Below are positions 25,712 through 35,092 of a DNA stretch of 64,000 bases, in pieces. Position numbers and translations under genes: made by a program. Positions within the stretch are counted from its first letter, which is position 1. Every line of letters starts with the position of its first letter. This DNA comes from Salinisphaera sp049568105 (GTDB taxonomy: Bacteria; Pseudomonadota; Gammaproteobacteria; Nevskiales; Salinisphaeraceae): the NCBI RefSeq assembly GCF_049568105.1, contig NZ_CP145335.1:1116001-1180000 (forward strand), written 5' to 3'. Under the pieces are notes generated by a model. The model ran no database searches and was not told the DNA's origin. It was given only the letters and a program-made list of their open reading frames with translations.

Positions 25712-26933
25712 ACGAGCCCGCCGGAGCCTGGGCCCGGCCCAGAGCCACCGCCCGCGGCGTGATCCGCGCCAGGAGCGACAGTGGGATGCGGTGATCGGCG
25801 CGACGGCCATCGCCTATGGCCCGACCGGTTATCCGCGACGCAACCCGCGCACGATACGTCGCCAGGCGATGACCTCGGCAGCCGGGCGGCTGCGAATCGA
25901 TCGTTCCGGGCGCCAGGTCGGGACGGTCGGCCGTGCCGGCGTGGCTACGGCTGTTGCCCAGGGCCCGGCGATCACGCGTATCGAGGCCCCGGATTACTGG
26001 ATCGTCGTGGTGCCGGATTACGAAGAAGGCCGGCTGTCGGCCCACGATCGCGATGTGTTCGGGGCTGCTCGCAAGTTGGCCGATCGCGACGGCGGCGCGG
26101 TGCTAGCGGTGGTGTTCGAACACGGTGAAGATCTCGGGGCCGCCGGCGCCGATCGGGTGATCTGTTTCGACGATTCGGCCTGTGCTGGTTATGTGCCCGA
26201 GGTGCGCGCGGCCGCGGTCGGAGCGGTCGAGACCGAATTCGCCCCGCGCCATCTGTTGTTCCCCGATACGATCGTCGCAGCGGGCGATATCGGCCGCCGG
26301 ATCGCTGCATCGCTGGGCGTCGTGCCGGCGACGCGCGTCCATCGGCTGCGGGCCGACGAGGCAGTCGGCCGCGGCGACGGCGAACGATCCGACTATGCGC
26401 GCACGCCGCCGCGGGTGGTGCTGTTGGCCCCTGAATGCGAGGAACCGCTTGGCCCCGAGCGTTGCCACGAAGGCCGATCGGTCGAAGCACCTGCGCTCGC
26501 GCTGGGTAAGACCATGATCCGCGATCGCGGCCTGCAGCCGGTCGATCCTGGCACGGTGCCCTTGGCCGAGGCCGATTTCGTGATCAGTGCCGGCAACGGC
26601 GTGACCGACTGGGATGCGTTTCATGCTCTGGCCAAGGCGCTAGGCGCGGCCGAAGGCGGCTCACGGGTGGTCTGCGATGCCGGGCTACTGCCGCGCGAAC
26701 GCCAAGTCGGTGCCTCGGGCACCCTGATCGAGGCGCGTTGCTATCTGGCCTTCGGGATCTCGGGCGCGCCCCAGCATCTGCAGGGCATCGCGCGCTGCGA
26801 AAAAGTCGTGGCGGTGAATACCGATCTGCATGCCGAGATGGTCAAGCGCAGCGATCTGTCTGCGATCAAAGATGCCCAACAAGTCATGCCGGCGTTGACC
26901 CGGCTGCTACAGGCCGAGGCCCGTGATGCCTGA
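25698..26933 (+). CDS. etfA: Electron transfer flavoprotein, alpha subunit
   Basis: Takes electrons from the dimethylglycine demethylase. The 411-residue protein has a basic N-terminal extension of about 95 residues before the usual ETF fold. The C-terminal FAD domain shows VGASGTLIEARCYLAFGISGAPQHLQGI. GTG 25698 was chosen because AGAGGAGG lies 6 bp upstream, although it overlaps dgcB by 14 bp; the extension matches other betaine-cluster EtfA proteins, which are long. It overlaps etfB by 8 bp. Confidence 0.92.
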   Translation: MRVRRRARRSLGPAQSHRPRRDPRQERQWDAVIGATAIAYGPTGYPRRNPRTIRRQAMTSAAGRLRIDRSGRQVGTVGRAGVATAVAQGPAITRIEAPDYWIVVVPDYEEGRLSAHDRDVFGAARKLADRDGGAVLAVVFEHGEDLGAAGADRVICFDDSACAGYVPEVRAAAVGAVETEFAPRHLLFPDTIVAAGDIGRRIAASLGVVPATRVHRLRADEAVGRGDGERSDYARTPPRVVLLAPECEEPLGPERCHEGRSVEAPALALGKTMIRDRGLQPVDPGTVPLAEADFVISAGNGVTDWDAFHALAKALGAAEGGSRVVCDAGLLPRERQVGASGTLIEARCYLAFGISGAPQHLQGIARCEKVVAVNTDLHAEMVKRSDLSAIKDAQQVMPALTRLLQAEARDA

Positions 26934-27705
26934 TATTACCGTGATCTGTTCGCTAGGCCGGCATCCGGCCTCGGGCCGGCCGCGCGCCGCGATCGCCGAT
27001 GCCCGTGCATTGGCGTTTGCGTTATCGATCGGCGATACCGTGCGCGCCGTGCATGTCGGCAACCCCGAATCGCCGGGATTGCGCGATTATCTGGGCCAGA
27101 CCGCCGCCCGCCGCTCGCTGGATTGCCTGGACGTCATCGAAGTCCTAGAAGGGCGGGATATCCGGCCGGCGCTGATCGACTACCTGCGTACGCAGCAGCC
27201 GGGCCTGATCTTTGCCGGCACGCGCGCCGAGGACGGCGAGGGCAGCGGTATGCTGGCCTATGATCTGGCGGCCGCGCTCGGGTATACGCTGGTGCCGGCG
27301 ATCGACGGTCTCTCGCCAACGGTCGACGGGCGTTTTGCGTTGACGCAGGTGCTACCGCGCGGGCGTCGCCGTGCGCTCGAGGTGGCCGCGCCGTTGATTG
27401 CAACGGTCGATGCTGCGTCCGCACCGCGGCCGGTGTTTGCCCAGGCGAGGGCGCGCCGTGGGCGCATCCAGACGATCACGCCGAGTGTCGAATGCCCGGA
27501 AATCGAGGCGCCGACGGTCCGCCCGGCTCGGGCGCGGCCGAAGCGGATCAAGGTTTCGGGCGGCGGCAGCGCAGCGGATCGCCTGCGGGCGGCCAGCGAA
27601 ACCCAGGCCGGCCAGGGGCAGCTCATGATCGATCCGGACGCCGAAGATGCCGCGCGCGCGATCGCCGATTACCTGCGCACGGAAGGTTTTTTGGCACAGC
27701 GCTAA
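26926..27705 (+). CDS. etfB: Electron transfer flavoprotein, beta subunit
   Basis: Partner of EtfA, 259 residues from ATG 26926 (GTG 26923 immediately before is possible). Conserved elements are ADARALAFALSIGDTVRAVHVG and the segment LIFAGTRAEDGEGSGMLAYDLAAALGY, typical of the nucleotide-binding fold of this group. It ends 21 bp before the stop of the convergent regulator gene. The strain resembles the diverged ETF pair that serves betaine catabolism, not the housekeeping fatty-acid ETF. Confidence 0.9.
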   Translation: MPDITVICSLGRHPASGRPRAAIADARALAFALSIGDTVRAVHVGNPESPGLRDYLGQTAARRSLDCLDVIEVLEGRDIRPALIDYLRTQQPGLIFAGTRAEDGEGSGMLAYDLAAALGYTLVPAIDGLSPTVDGRFALTQVLPRGRRRALEVAAPLIATVDAASAPRPVFAQARARRGRIQTITPSVECPEIEAPTVRPARARPKRIKVSGGGSAADRLRAASETQAGQGQLMIDPDAEDAARAIADYLRTEGFLAQR

Positions 27706-27726
27706 GCGGTCGGCGCGGGCGCCCGT

Positions 27727-28770
27727 TCAATGCTCGGAATAATCCGGGCTGTGCACGGCGGTTGCCGGAGGGCGTTCGGCCGCCGCGAACTTGGCGCTTT
27801 GGCGCCGACGCTCCTGGCTCGGTGGCAGGGCGTAATAGTCGTGGTAGCACTTGCTGAAATGCGGCGACGACGAGAAACCGCAGGCCAGGGCGACATCCAA
27901 GATCGACATCGAGGTTTGCAGCAGAAATTCGCGGGCCCGCTTTAAGCGCAGTTCCAGATAGTAGCGGGTCGGCGAGCGATCCAGATGGGTACGAAACAGC
28001 CGCTCGAGCTGGCGTCGCGAGATATTCACATAGTGCGCCAGTTCGCTGAGGGTGAGCGGCTCCTCGATATTGGCTTCCATGAGCGCCACTGCTTCCAGCA
28101 GTTTGGGCTGGTTCGGCCCGACCCGGGCCCGTAGCGGCACGCGCTGGGCATCGCCGACGCCGCGGATGCGATCGTGGATGAATTCTTCGGAGACCGAAGC
28201 GGCCAGTTCGTTGCCGCACTGCTGACCGATGATGTTGAGCATCAGATCCAGCGGCGCGATGCCGCCCGAGCAGGTATAGCGATCGCGGTCGATGACGAAC
28301 AGTTTGGAGCAGAAGATGGTATGCGGGAACTCGGTTTCTTCGTTGATGCTCGAGATATGTTCCCAGTGCACCGTGCAGCGATAACCATCCAGCACCCCGG
28401 CGCGGGCCAGGATATAAGGGCCGGTGCATAGCCCGCCAAGGGCGACTCGGCGCTTGGCCATGTGCTGCAGCCAGCTGAGCAGACGGCGGTCGCAGCTTTG
28501 CTTGACGTTGATCCCGGCACAGACGAAGACCATGTCGAACTCGTCGTCCTGGTCCAGCGCCTGGGTGGGCGATGTGCTCAGCCCGTTGCTGGCCTCGACC
28601 GGCTGGCCATCACAGCTCAGCACTCGCCAGTCGTAGAGCTGTCGATCGGTGAGCTGGTTGGCCATACGCAGCGGCTCGATCGCGCAGGACGACGAGATCG
28701 CCGAATAGCCAGGCACATGTACGAATCCGATTCGGCACGGCCGGCCCGTCTGAAATGGGCTGAGCTGCAT
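27727..28770 (-). CDS. gbdR: GlxA-family transcriptional regulator, GbdR-like
   Basis: A 347-residue activator with an N-terminal DJ-1/PfpI-like domain (about 10-190, with GGLCTGPYILARAGVLDGYRCTVHWE) and a C-terminal AraC-type DNA-binding region (about 225-320, LSELAHYVNISRRQLERLF and ILDVALACGFSSSPHFSKCY). In Pseudomonas GbdR senses glycine betaine and dimethylglycine and activates gbc, dgc and sox genes. Its place between the dgc operon and the divergent gbc genes supports that role here. The symbol is assigned by context and family. Confidence 0.85.
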   Translation of the reverse strand: MQLSPFQTGRPCRIGFVHVPGYSAISSSCAIEPLRMANQLTDRQLYDWRVLSCDGQPVEASNGLSTSPTQALDQDDEFDMVFVCAGINVKQSCDRRLLSWLQHMAKRRVALGGLCTGPYILARAGVLDGYRCTVHWEHISSINEETEFPHTIFCSKLFVIDRDRYTCSGGIAPLDLMLNIIGQQCGNELAASVSEEFIHDRIRGVGDAQRVPLRARVGPNQPKLLEAVALMEANIEEPLTLSELAHYVNISRRQLERLFRTHLDRSPTRYYLELRLKRAREFLLQTSMSILDVALACGFSSSPHFSKCYHDYYALPPSQERRRQSAKFAAAERPPATAVHSPDYSEH

Positions 28771-29030
28771 AGCGACCTATCGTCCGCTTGCCGCGGATTT
28801 GTATGAAGCTTGGAGTATAGCAACGTGATTTCGCTCAAAAGCAATCAGTTTTATTTTTTTGTGACGAAAAAAGCACGATGTCGCACAGAAGAATAAGGGA
28901 GTCGCCTGGGAGACGATCGCCGTTTTCGGGGCCGGATAATCTGCAACTCAAGGTCATAACAAAAATGTTGTGAACCGGCCGAAACCCGCAGCCAAGAATC
29001 GGGCGCGATCGCCTGTCAGGAGACGTAAAC
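28771..29030. promoter_or_regulatory. Divergent control region of gbdR-like and gbcA-like genes
   Basis: 260 bp between divergent starts, with an AT-rich segment (about 28840-28875). GTCGC occurs at 28880-28884 and again at 28901-28905, start-to-start 21 bp, i.e. two helical turns on the same face, which is the geometry used by AraC-type activators. A ribosome site AGGAGA precedes the ATG at 29031. Confidence 0.5.
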
Positions 29031-30209
29031 ATGAGCGACGAGGTGCTGACTCCATCCATCGTCGACGGACTGAATGCCCCAGTGGATCAGGCGATCTGTC
29101 TGCCCAACGAGGCTTATACCAGCGACGATTTTCTCCAGCGTGAACGCGAGCAGGTCTTTGATCCGCAATGGGCTTTTGCCGCCGTGGGCTCGCGTCTTCC
29201 GCGTCGTGGCGATGTGTTTCCGGTCAATGTGGCGGGGCGCCCGCTGGTGCTGACTCGGGATCGCGACGGCTCGATCAATGCTTTTCACAATGTCTGTCGC
29301 CATCGCGGTTTAAAACTCGTCGAAGAAGGCAAGCGCGGCTGTGCCACGCTCGTGTGTCCCTATCATGCCTGGACTTATGCCTTGTCCGGCGAGCTCAAGA
29401 AGACGCCACACTTCGGCGGCCCGGATTGCCACGACATGGAAGGTTTCGATCGTAGTCAGTACGGCCTGATGTCGGTGCGCTGCGATGTCTGGAACGACCT
29501 GGTATTCGTCAATCTGTCGGGCGACGCGCCGCCGTTGGCCGAAGTCATGGCGCCGATGGGCGAGCATTGGGCGAACTACGACTTCAGCCAGCTTCGCCAT
29601 GCTGCAAGCGCAACTTTCCATGTCGACACCAACTGGAAGTTGGCGATCGAGAACTTTCTGGAAAGTTATCACCTGCCCTGGACGCATCCGGAACTCAACG
29701 AGTTCTCGGAAATGTCGGCCCACTTCAGCCTGCTCGAACCCGGCTTCCTGGGCCAGGGCAGCCGCGACTACGACTCGACGGTTGCCGGCCATCCCGACCT
29801 GCCGCTGTTCCCTGATCTGAATGAGCCGCAAAGCCGGACCGCGGAATATCCGTATGTCGGACCCAATCTGATGATGGGGATGCATCCGAGCTACTTTTTC
29901 GTATTCAGTATTCAACCGGATGGTTCGGGTCGAAGCGTCGAACAATTCGAGTTTTATTTCGTGGGCGACGCCGCGATGACCGAAGAACTTTCAGGCCAAC
30001 GCGAACGGGTGATCGAAGCCTGGCGCAACATCAATGATGAAGATATCACCATGATCGAGGGCATGCAGCGCGGGCGCCATTCGCCCGGCTACCAGCACGG
30101 CCGTTTCTCGCCCTATCACGAAACCACCACCCATGAATTCCAGCGTCGCCTGGCCAACCGAATGGCCATGCACGACGTACCCACGCGCGCTGTCGCCGGA
30201 GGAGGCTAA
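29031..30209 (+). CDS. gbcA: Rieske-type glycine betaine monooxygenase, oxygenase subunit
   Basis: Would remove one methyl group from glycine betaine, giving dimethylglycine and formaldehyde. The 392-residue protein has the Rieske ligands Cys89, His91, Cys109 and His112 (CRHRG...CPYHAW) and the mononuclear-iron segment ENFLESYHLPWTHPEL with His214 and His219. The operon, the adjacent GbdR-like regulator and the dgc and sox operons support glycine betaine as substrate. A related quaternary amine (choline or carnitine derivatives) cannot be excluded from sequence alone. It is followed after 2 bp by its reductase. Confidence 0.82.
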   Translation: MSDEVLTPSIVDGLNAPVDQAICLPNEAYTSDDFLQREREQVFDPQWAFAAVGSRLPRRGDVFPVNVAGRPLVLTRDRDGSINAFHNVCRHRGLKLVEEGKRGCATLVCPYHAWTYALSGELKKTPHFGGPDCHDMEGFDRSQYGLMSVRCDVWNDLVFVNLSGDAPPLAEVMAPMGEHWANYDFSQLRHAASATFHVDTNWKLAIENFLESYHLPWTHPELNEFSEMSAHFSLLEPGFLGQGSRDYDSTVAGHPDLPLFPDLNEPQSRTAEYPYVGPNLMMGMHPSYFFVFSIQPDGSGRSVEQFEFYFVGDAAMTEELSGQRERVIEAWRNINDEDITMIEGMQRGRHSPGYQHGRFSPYHETTTHEFQRRLANRMAMHDVPTRAVAGGG

Positions 30210-30211
30210 CC

Positions 30212-31378
30212 ATGACAGCCAACAAGCTCGATCCCATTGTCGTCGTTGGCAGCGGTCTGGCCGGGTATACGATGATCCGCCAGTTGCGCCAGCACGATCC
30301 GTCGCGGCCGGTGGTCTTGGTGACCGCCGACGGCGGCGAGGTCTACTCCAAACCCTTGCTGTCCAATGCCCTGGCCAAGCACGAAACGCCCGATTCGCTG
30401 ATTCAGAAGACTGCCGAGGACAAGGCGCGTGAACTCGATGTAGTGCTGGTCAGCCGTTGTCGGGCGCTATCGATCGACGCCGAGCGACGCATCCTGCATA
30501 CCTCGCGCGGCGATTTCGCCTACAGCGATCTGGTGCTGGCTACGGGGGCGTCTCAGCGCATCATCTGGCCCGAGAACGCCGAGCGCGACTGGATCGATAC
30601 GGTGAACAACCTGGACGATTATCGCCGTTGGTACGGCAAGCTCGGTGCCGGGGCCAAGCGGGTACTGTTGATTGGCGCCGGCCTGATCGGCAGCGAGTTT
30701 GCCGACGATCTCATGAGCCGAGGGGTCGACGTGGACTTGGTCGATCCAGCCCCATGGCCGCTCTCGCGCTTGCTGCCCGAGGCGATCGGCCAGCGCCTGG
30801 CCCAGAACTTCGACGCCGCCGGCGCTCGCCTGCATATGGGGCGTTCGGTCAAGCGTCTGGATCGCGACGAGGCTGGCCAGTATGTGGCGCGGTTGGATAA
30901 TGGTGAGCGGCTGAACTGCGATCTGGTGCTGTCGGCGGTCGGGCTTGTGCCGGAGACCGATTTGGCCGCCAGCGCCGGCGTGGCGATCGGCCGGGGCGTG
31001 AAGGTCGATGAGCACCTGCGGACTTCGGATCCACATATCTTCGCTATGGGCGACTGCGCCGAAACTACGGCTGGGGTGCTGCCTTATATCCTGCCGTTGA
31101 TGGCTCAGGCCAAGGTTCTGGCACGGGTACTGGCCGGCGCCGAGCAGCGGCTAGAGATGAAGGCGATGCCGGTGACGGTCAAGACGACCAGCCTGTCGCT
31201 GGTGGTCTGCCCGCCCAATGCCAACGTGTCTGGCGGCTGGTCGGTCGAAGGCCAGGGCGATGACTTCGCCGCGGTCTTCCGCGATAGCGAGGGCATGCCG
31301 CGGGGCTTCGCGCTATCCGGTACGGCCGTGGACCGGCGCAGTGAGTTCGGCCGTCAGATGCCGGCGCTAATCAGTTGA
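30212..31378 (+). CDS. NAD(P)H-dependent ferredoxin/rubredoxin reductase
   Basis: A 388-residue flavoprotein of the AlkT/CamA type that would pass electrons from NAD(P)H to the ferredoxin encoded next. Motifs are VVVGSGLAGYTMIRQL (FAD), VLLIGAGLIGSEFADDLMSRG (NAD(P)H) and IFAMGDCAE (second FAD contact). The C-terminal region (about 320-388) matches the rubredoxin-reductase C-terminal domain. It starts 2 bp after gbcA. In Pseudomonas the partner GbcB is a different, one-chain ferredoxin-reductase; here it is replaced by this two-protein chain. Confidence 0.85.
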   Translation: MTANKLDPIVVVGSGLAGYTMIRQLRQHDPSRPVVLVTADGGEVYSKPLLSNALAKHETPDSLIQKTAEDKARELDVVLVSRCRALSIDAERRILHTSRGDFAYSDLVLATGASQRIIWPENAERDWIDTVNNLDDYRRWYGKLGAGAKRVLLIGAGLIGSEFADDLMSRGVDVDLVDPAPWPLSRLLPEAIGQRLAQNFDAAGARLHMGRSVKRLDRDEAGQYVARLDNGERLNCDLVLSAVGLVPETDLAASAGVAIGRGVKVDEHLRTSDPHIFAMGDCAETTAGVLPYILPLMAQAKVLARVLAGAEQRLEMKAMPVTVKTTSLSLVVCPPNANVSGGWSVEGQGDDFAAVFRDSEGMPRGFALSGTAVDRRSEFGRQMPALIS

Positions 31379-31444
31379 ACGCTCGGCGACGACGCATCGG
31401 TCGCCGGCGCACGGAGTTTTGTGTGTCGAGTCAGGAGTCGTGAG

Positions 31445-31756
31445 ATGTCCAATATCTGGGTAGTGGATCGAGAAGGGGTCGAGTATCAGCTCGAAGCCAA
31501 GTCGGGGGCCAAGGTCATGGAGATCATCCGTGGCGCGGGGCTGCCGATCGAGGCGTCCTGCGGCGGCTGCTGTGCCTGTGCGACCTGTCATTGCTACGTC
31601 GATCGGGAATGGCTGCCCAAGCTCAACCCGGCTGACGAAGAAGAACTCGACATGCTCGACATGGCCTTCGACGTCAACGATCAGTCCCGACTGACCTGCC
31701 AGATTCGGTTCGCCGAATCGCTGGACGGCCTGCGGGTCACCCTCGCTCCGGTTTAG
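31445..31756 (+). CDS. Adrenodoxin-type [2Fe-2S] ferredoxin
   Basis: A 103-residue ferredoxin with cysteines 39, 45, 48 and 85 spaced CX5CX2CX36C, the vertebrate-adrenodoxin/bacterial-putidaredoxin spacing. It should shuttle electrons from the upstream reductase to the Rieske oxygenase. The ATG at 31445 has AGGAG 8 bp upstream. It lies 66 bp after the reductase and is the last gene of the operon. Confidence 0.92.
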   Translation: MSNIWVVDREGVEYQLEAKSGAKVMEIIRGAGLPIEASCGGCCACATCHCYVDREWLPKLNPADEEELDMLDMAFDVNDQSRLTCQIRFAESLDGLRVTLAPV

Positions 31757-32431
31757 GACCGCTCGACTCCGTGCTCGGGCTGCTGTGCTGCTATCTTTCG
31801 AGCGCAGCATGGCAGCTCGGCGGGCTCAGGGCTGGTTGGCCCATGCCAATGAACGAACGGTGGCGTTGCCCGGTTTGATCGTGGCGCGTTCGGCGCCCCA
31901 TGGCCGCTGGCGCTACCTCGCCTACCAGAAAGCCGGTTGCGGTTGATGATGCGCCTATGCCAAGCGTCTTGTAGCGGCCGATTCACATTGCGCTCCCAGC
32001 GACTGTGCGGAGCCAGCGCACTGGATTGCCGTATGGCGTGTGCTCTACAGGGAGTAGCCGGAGTCATGCCATGGCAGCGGCCGTAACAGGCCATATCGGG
32101 TGGCTGTGCCATGTCGGCTGCGTCCGGCTCAACGCTTGCGTGGTGGCTGAATGCCCAGATCCCGCTAAGATCGGTTGATGGTTGGTGCCAGCGCCGCGTT
32201 GGAGACCGCGAATCGCCGGTCGGCGCGCGTCATAACCTGGACTCGCAACGTCGCGAGGTGCCCTGGGTTGATGTTTATGGGCGGCCCAAGCCTTCGCGAT
32301 AGGCGCTGTTTTACGACCGTTCAGCGTTTCGCTGTTTTGCATAGCGCCAACGCTACGTTCGCGATACGGCAAGATAGCGCTGGGCACAGACTCGTGCGTG
32401 ACCCCAGCAGGCCTTAGCCACGGCCGGGACT
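31757..32431. other. Intergenic region, nothing recognised
   Basis: A 675-bp GC-rich gap between the ferredoxin gene and the convergent regulator gene. No translated frame of any length showed a recognisable domain. No good terminator hairpin or copy of the intergenic repeats was identified. Confidence 0.5.
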
Positions 32432-33484
32432 TCAGCGCCGCGACAGCCGTGAAAACAGATCCGATAGTTCGCTCTCGTTGGGCATCGGCGCTTCAGGTTC
32501 GGCATGGCGCTCGATGCTGGACGGCGAGCATTCGAACTGGCGCTTGAACTGGCGCGTGAAATGGGCGTTATCCGAGAAACCACATTCGGCGCTGATTTCG
32601 GTAACCGAACGCCGCGTGTTGCGCAATAACCACAGGCCGTAGCGCAGCCGCAGATCCCGCGAGAACATGCTCGGGCTCATACCGAGTTCGCGCATGAAGC
32701 CCCGCTCGAGCTGACGCTTGGAAACATCCAGCATGGTCGCCAGCGCCGTGGTGCTTGGCGGGTCATTGAGATGCTGCTCGATGATATGGATGCCGCGTCG
32801 TACCCGATTGTCCTGAACCTGATCGTGCACGGCCGGCTGGGGCTGGGCGGCGTTGCCGCGGCGGGCACCGTCGATCAGCATGATGTGCAGACTCTTCTGG
32901 GCCCAGGCCCGGCCGATGTGGCGCTCGATCAGCCAGGCCGCCAGATCGGCAGCGGCCGTACCGCCGGAGCAGGTGATGCGATCGCCGTCGACCACGAACA
33001 GGCGATCGGCGACTGGAATCACGTTGGGATAGCGCTTGGTCAGATCACTGTAGTGATACCAACTCACGCAGCAACGGCGGTTGTTCATCAGCCCGGCATG
33101 GATGAGGGCGAACGGGCCGGTACACAGGCCGATCAAGGGCACCCGCCGGGCCGCGGCCTGTTTCAAATAAGCCACGGTCGCGGCATCGGCGGCCGGTTTG
33201 TCATCCAGTAGGCCGCCGCAGACGACCAGATAGTCGAAGTCCTCGACCGACCGATTTTTGTACGGCTCGCAGGGGCCGACCTGGGCGCCGTTGCTGGCCG
33301 TAGCCGGACGCCCATCCGGGCTCAGAAAACGCCAGCGGCAATGCACCGGTCGGCTGGTATCTCCTTCGTCGGCGGCCAGGCGCATGCAATCCACGAAAGC
33401 TGCGAACGGCAGCATCGTGAACCGGGGCAGCAGGATGAACCCGACCGACAGCCGGGCCCGGGGCGTCTCGACCGGCGTGTTCAT
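32432..33484 (-). CDS. Second GlxA-family transcriptional regulator
   Basis: A 350-residue regulator of the same build as the GbdR-like protein: DJ-1/PfpI domain with IGLCTGPFALIHAGLMNNRRCCVSWYHY, and C-terminal AraC-type helices (ALATMLDVSKRQLERGFMRELG and ITEISAECGFSDNAHFTRQFK-like). The start is taken at ATG 33484, where homology begins (MNTPVETPRARLSVGF); an upstream in-frame extension lacks conserved residues. Choline- and carnitine-responsive regulators belong to this family. Its target here, perhaps the adjacent MFS carrier or the ferredoxin operon, is unknown. Confidence 0.85.
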   Translation of the reverse strand: MNTPVETPRARLSVGFILLPRFTMLPFAAFVDCMRLAADEGDTSRPVHCRWRFLSPDGRPATASNGAQVGPCEPYKNRSVEDFDYLVVCGGLLDDKPAADAATVAYLKQAAARRVPLIGLCTGPFALIHAGLMNNRRCCVSWYHYSDLTKRYPNVIPVADRLFVVDGDRITCSGGTAAADLAAWLIERHIGRAWAQKSLHIMLIDGARRGNAAQPQPAVHDQVQDNRVRRGIHIIEQHLNDPPSTTALATMLDVSKRQLERGFMRELGMSPSMFSRDLRLRYGLWLLRNTRRSVTEISAECGFSDNAHFTRQFKRQFECSPSSIERHAEPEAPMPNESELSDLFSRLSRR

Positions 33485-33781
33485 AGCCGAGGTTCGGCCC
33501 GAGGTGGGGGCTGTGGGCATCGCGCAGCGCGATGCATCGTTAGCGACTGCGAACGATTCATTCAGCCTCCGGATCGGGCTCGGGGCGAGCGGGCCTCGTG
33601 GTAGGCACGGCCGCATGACGATACGCTGAAAACCATCATGCCTCGGGCGGTATCGGCTGACAAATCGATCGATTTCGGGACAGCCGCCGGCTGTTCCGCG
33701 AACCAAGCGGGCTGCCGTCAGATCTGGCAGCGCGAGCCGGTCGATGGCTGGTGGGCCACCCAGATTCCTGCCAGCGAGTGC
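33485..33781. other. Intergenic region, nothing recognised
   Basis: About 300 bp between the second GlxA-type gene and the end of the MFS gene. It should contain the promoter of the regulator on the minus strand. No repeat or RNA was seen. Confidence 0.45.
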
Positions 33782-35092
33782 CTACTCGGTTCGAGGTATC
33801 GAGGGCGGGTGGGTTTGTCCGCTTTGATCCGGGTCGAGCCACCAGGTCATTACGAACGAGACGGCATATAGCGCCACGAAAGCCCAGACTACCCCGACAT
33901 TGCCACCCCAGGGTTGGACGAGCGCCACCACCGCGGTGCCCAGAAAGGTCGCACCCCCGGCAGCCGTAGTATACATCGCCATGGCGGCGCCTTTATGGGT
34001 CGGGGTCAGCGCTGGCAGGATTGCGCCCAGTGGCACGAAACCGGCCAGCAGCATGCCGAAGCACATCCCGGCAAGCACCGACACGATATAGCCCCAGTCG
34101 GAGCCGGCCGGCACCCAGTGCGAGACGTACCACCAAGCCAACAGGCCAAGCGCCGATCCCACGACGCCGAACCAGCGCACGGTTCGGGTCCAGCCCCAGC
34201 GGTCGCCGATCGCGCCGAATACGGCGTTGAGCAAAATATTGCTGGCGTAGATGATGCTGGTCATCAGCAGCCAGCGGGATTGGCCCCAGCCGAGATCATC
34301 GGAAATCACGGCCGGCATGATGACGAACATGCCGAACTCCGGTGCGGTGTTGATCAAGCGCACCAGAAAACCCATCAGCACCTGTGGATTACGCAAGCTC
34401 AGGCGCAGCCCGGAAAACACGACTTCGCCGGCGCTTTCCTCGGCTGGTGCCAGCCGCCCATAGCCGGCCGAATCACGAACGCCGAACCACACGATCAGAA
34501 AACCGAGCGTGACCAGGCCGATGGAGGCCCACATGGCCAGGGCCTCTCCCTCGGAGCCGCCGCCGAACAACGGAATCGTGCCGGCTGCGAATAGGGCGCC
34601 CAGGGTAGGAAAGCCCCCGGTGAACATGACATAGAACCAGCCGACGGCCGTGCCGTTGCGCTGGATGGGCACCACCGCATTGATCCAGACCAGAAACGCA
34701 AAAGCGAAAAAAGGAAAACCGAAGCCACGCAGAAAATAGGTAGCAAACACGAGCGTAACCGAGCCGGTCTGCAAAGCACCCAGGAACAGGGCTTCAAAGA
34801 CCGCCCAGATCAGAAAACCCCAGAGCATGACTTTGCGCGGCCCGAACAGATCCGCAAGCGCGCCCGAAAGATACGAGGCAATGAGTGCGGCCAGGCTGTA
34901 CATGGCGAGGATCGTCGGTACCAGTTCGGCACCGGCGCCATCGAGCACGTGCTGCATATGCGGCGCGATGATGTTGGAGTCCACGCCGTTACCGGTCATG
35001 AAAATCAATACGCCCAGAAATCCCCAGCGGATCGAATGCGGTATGCCGATACGATCCAGCCAGGTTTCACTGTGTTCTGTCTTGGAGCTCAA
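33782..35092 (-). CDS. MFS transporter, RbtT/DalT/CsbX-like
   Basis: A 436-residue inner-membrane carrier with about 12 hydrophobic helices. The N-terminal pattern GFLGVLIFMTGNGVDSNIIAPHM and the loop ADLFGPRKVMLWG (motif A, D-R/K) mark the major facilitator superfamily, sugar-alcohol or CsbX-like branch. The GTGAGAAAAATTTCAC imperfect palindrome (35127-35142) lies just upstream of its start and may be an operator. Placed beside the betaine cluster, it might import a related solute, but the substrate is not readable from the sequence. Confidence 0.8.
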   Translation of the reverse strand: MSSKTEHSETWLDRIGIPHSIRWGFLGVLIFMTGNGVDSNIIAPHMQHVLDGAGAELVPTILAMYSLAALIASYLSGALADLFGPRKVMLWGFLIWAVFEALFLGALQTGSVTLVFATYFLRGFGFPFFAFAFLVWINAVVPIQRNGTAVGWFYVMFTGGFPTLGALFAAGTIPLFGGGSEGEALAMWASIGLVTLGFLIVWFGVRDSAGYGRLAPAEESAGEVVFSGLRLSLRNPQVLMGFLVRLINTAPEFGMFVIMPAVISDDLGWGQSRWLLMTSIIYASNILLNAVFGAIGDRWGWTRTVRWFGVVGSALGLLAWWYVSHWVPAGSDWGYIVSVLAGMCFGMLLAGFVPLGAILPALTPTHKGAAMAMYTTAAGGATFLGTAVVALVQPWGGNVGVVWAFVALYAVSFVMTWWLDPDQSGQTHPPSIPRTE

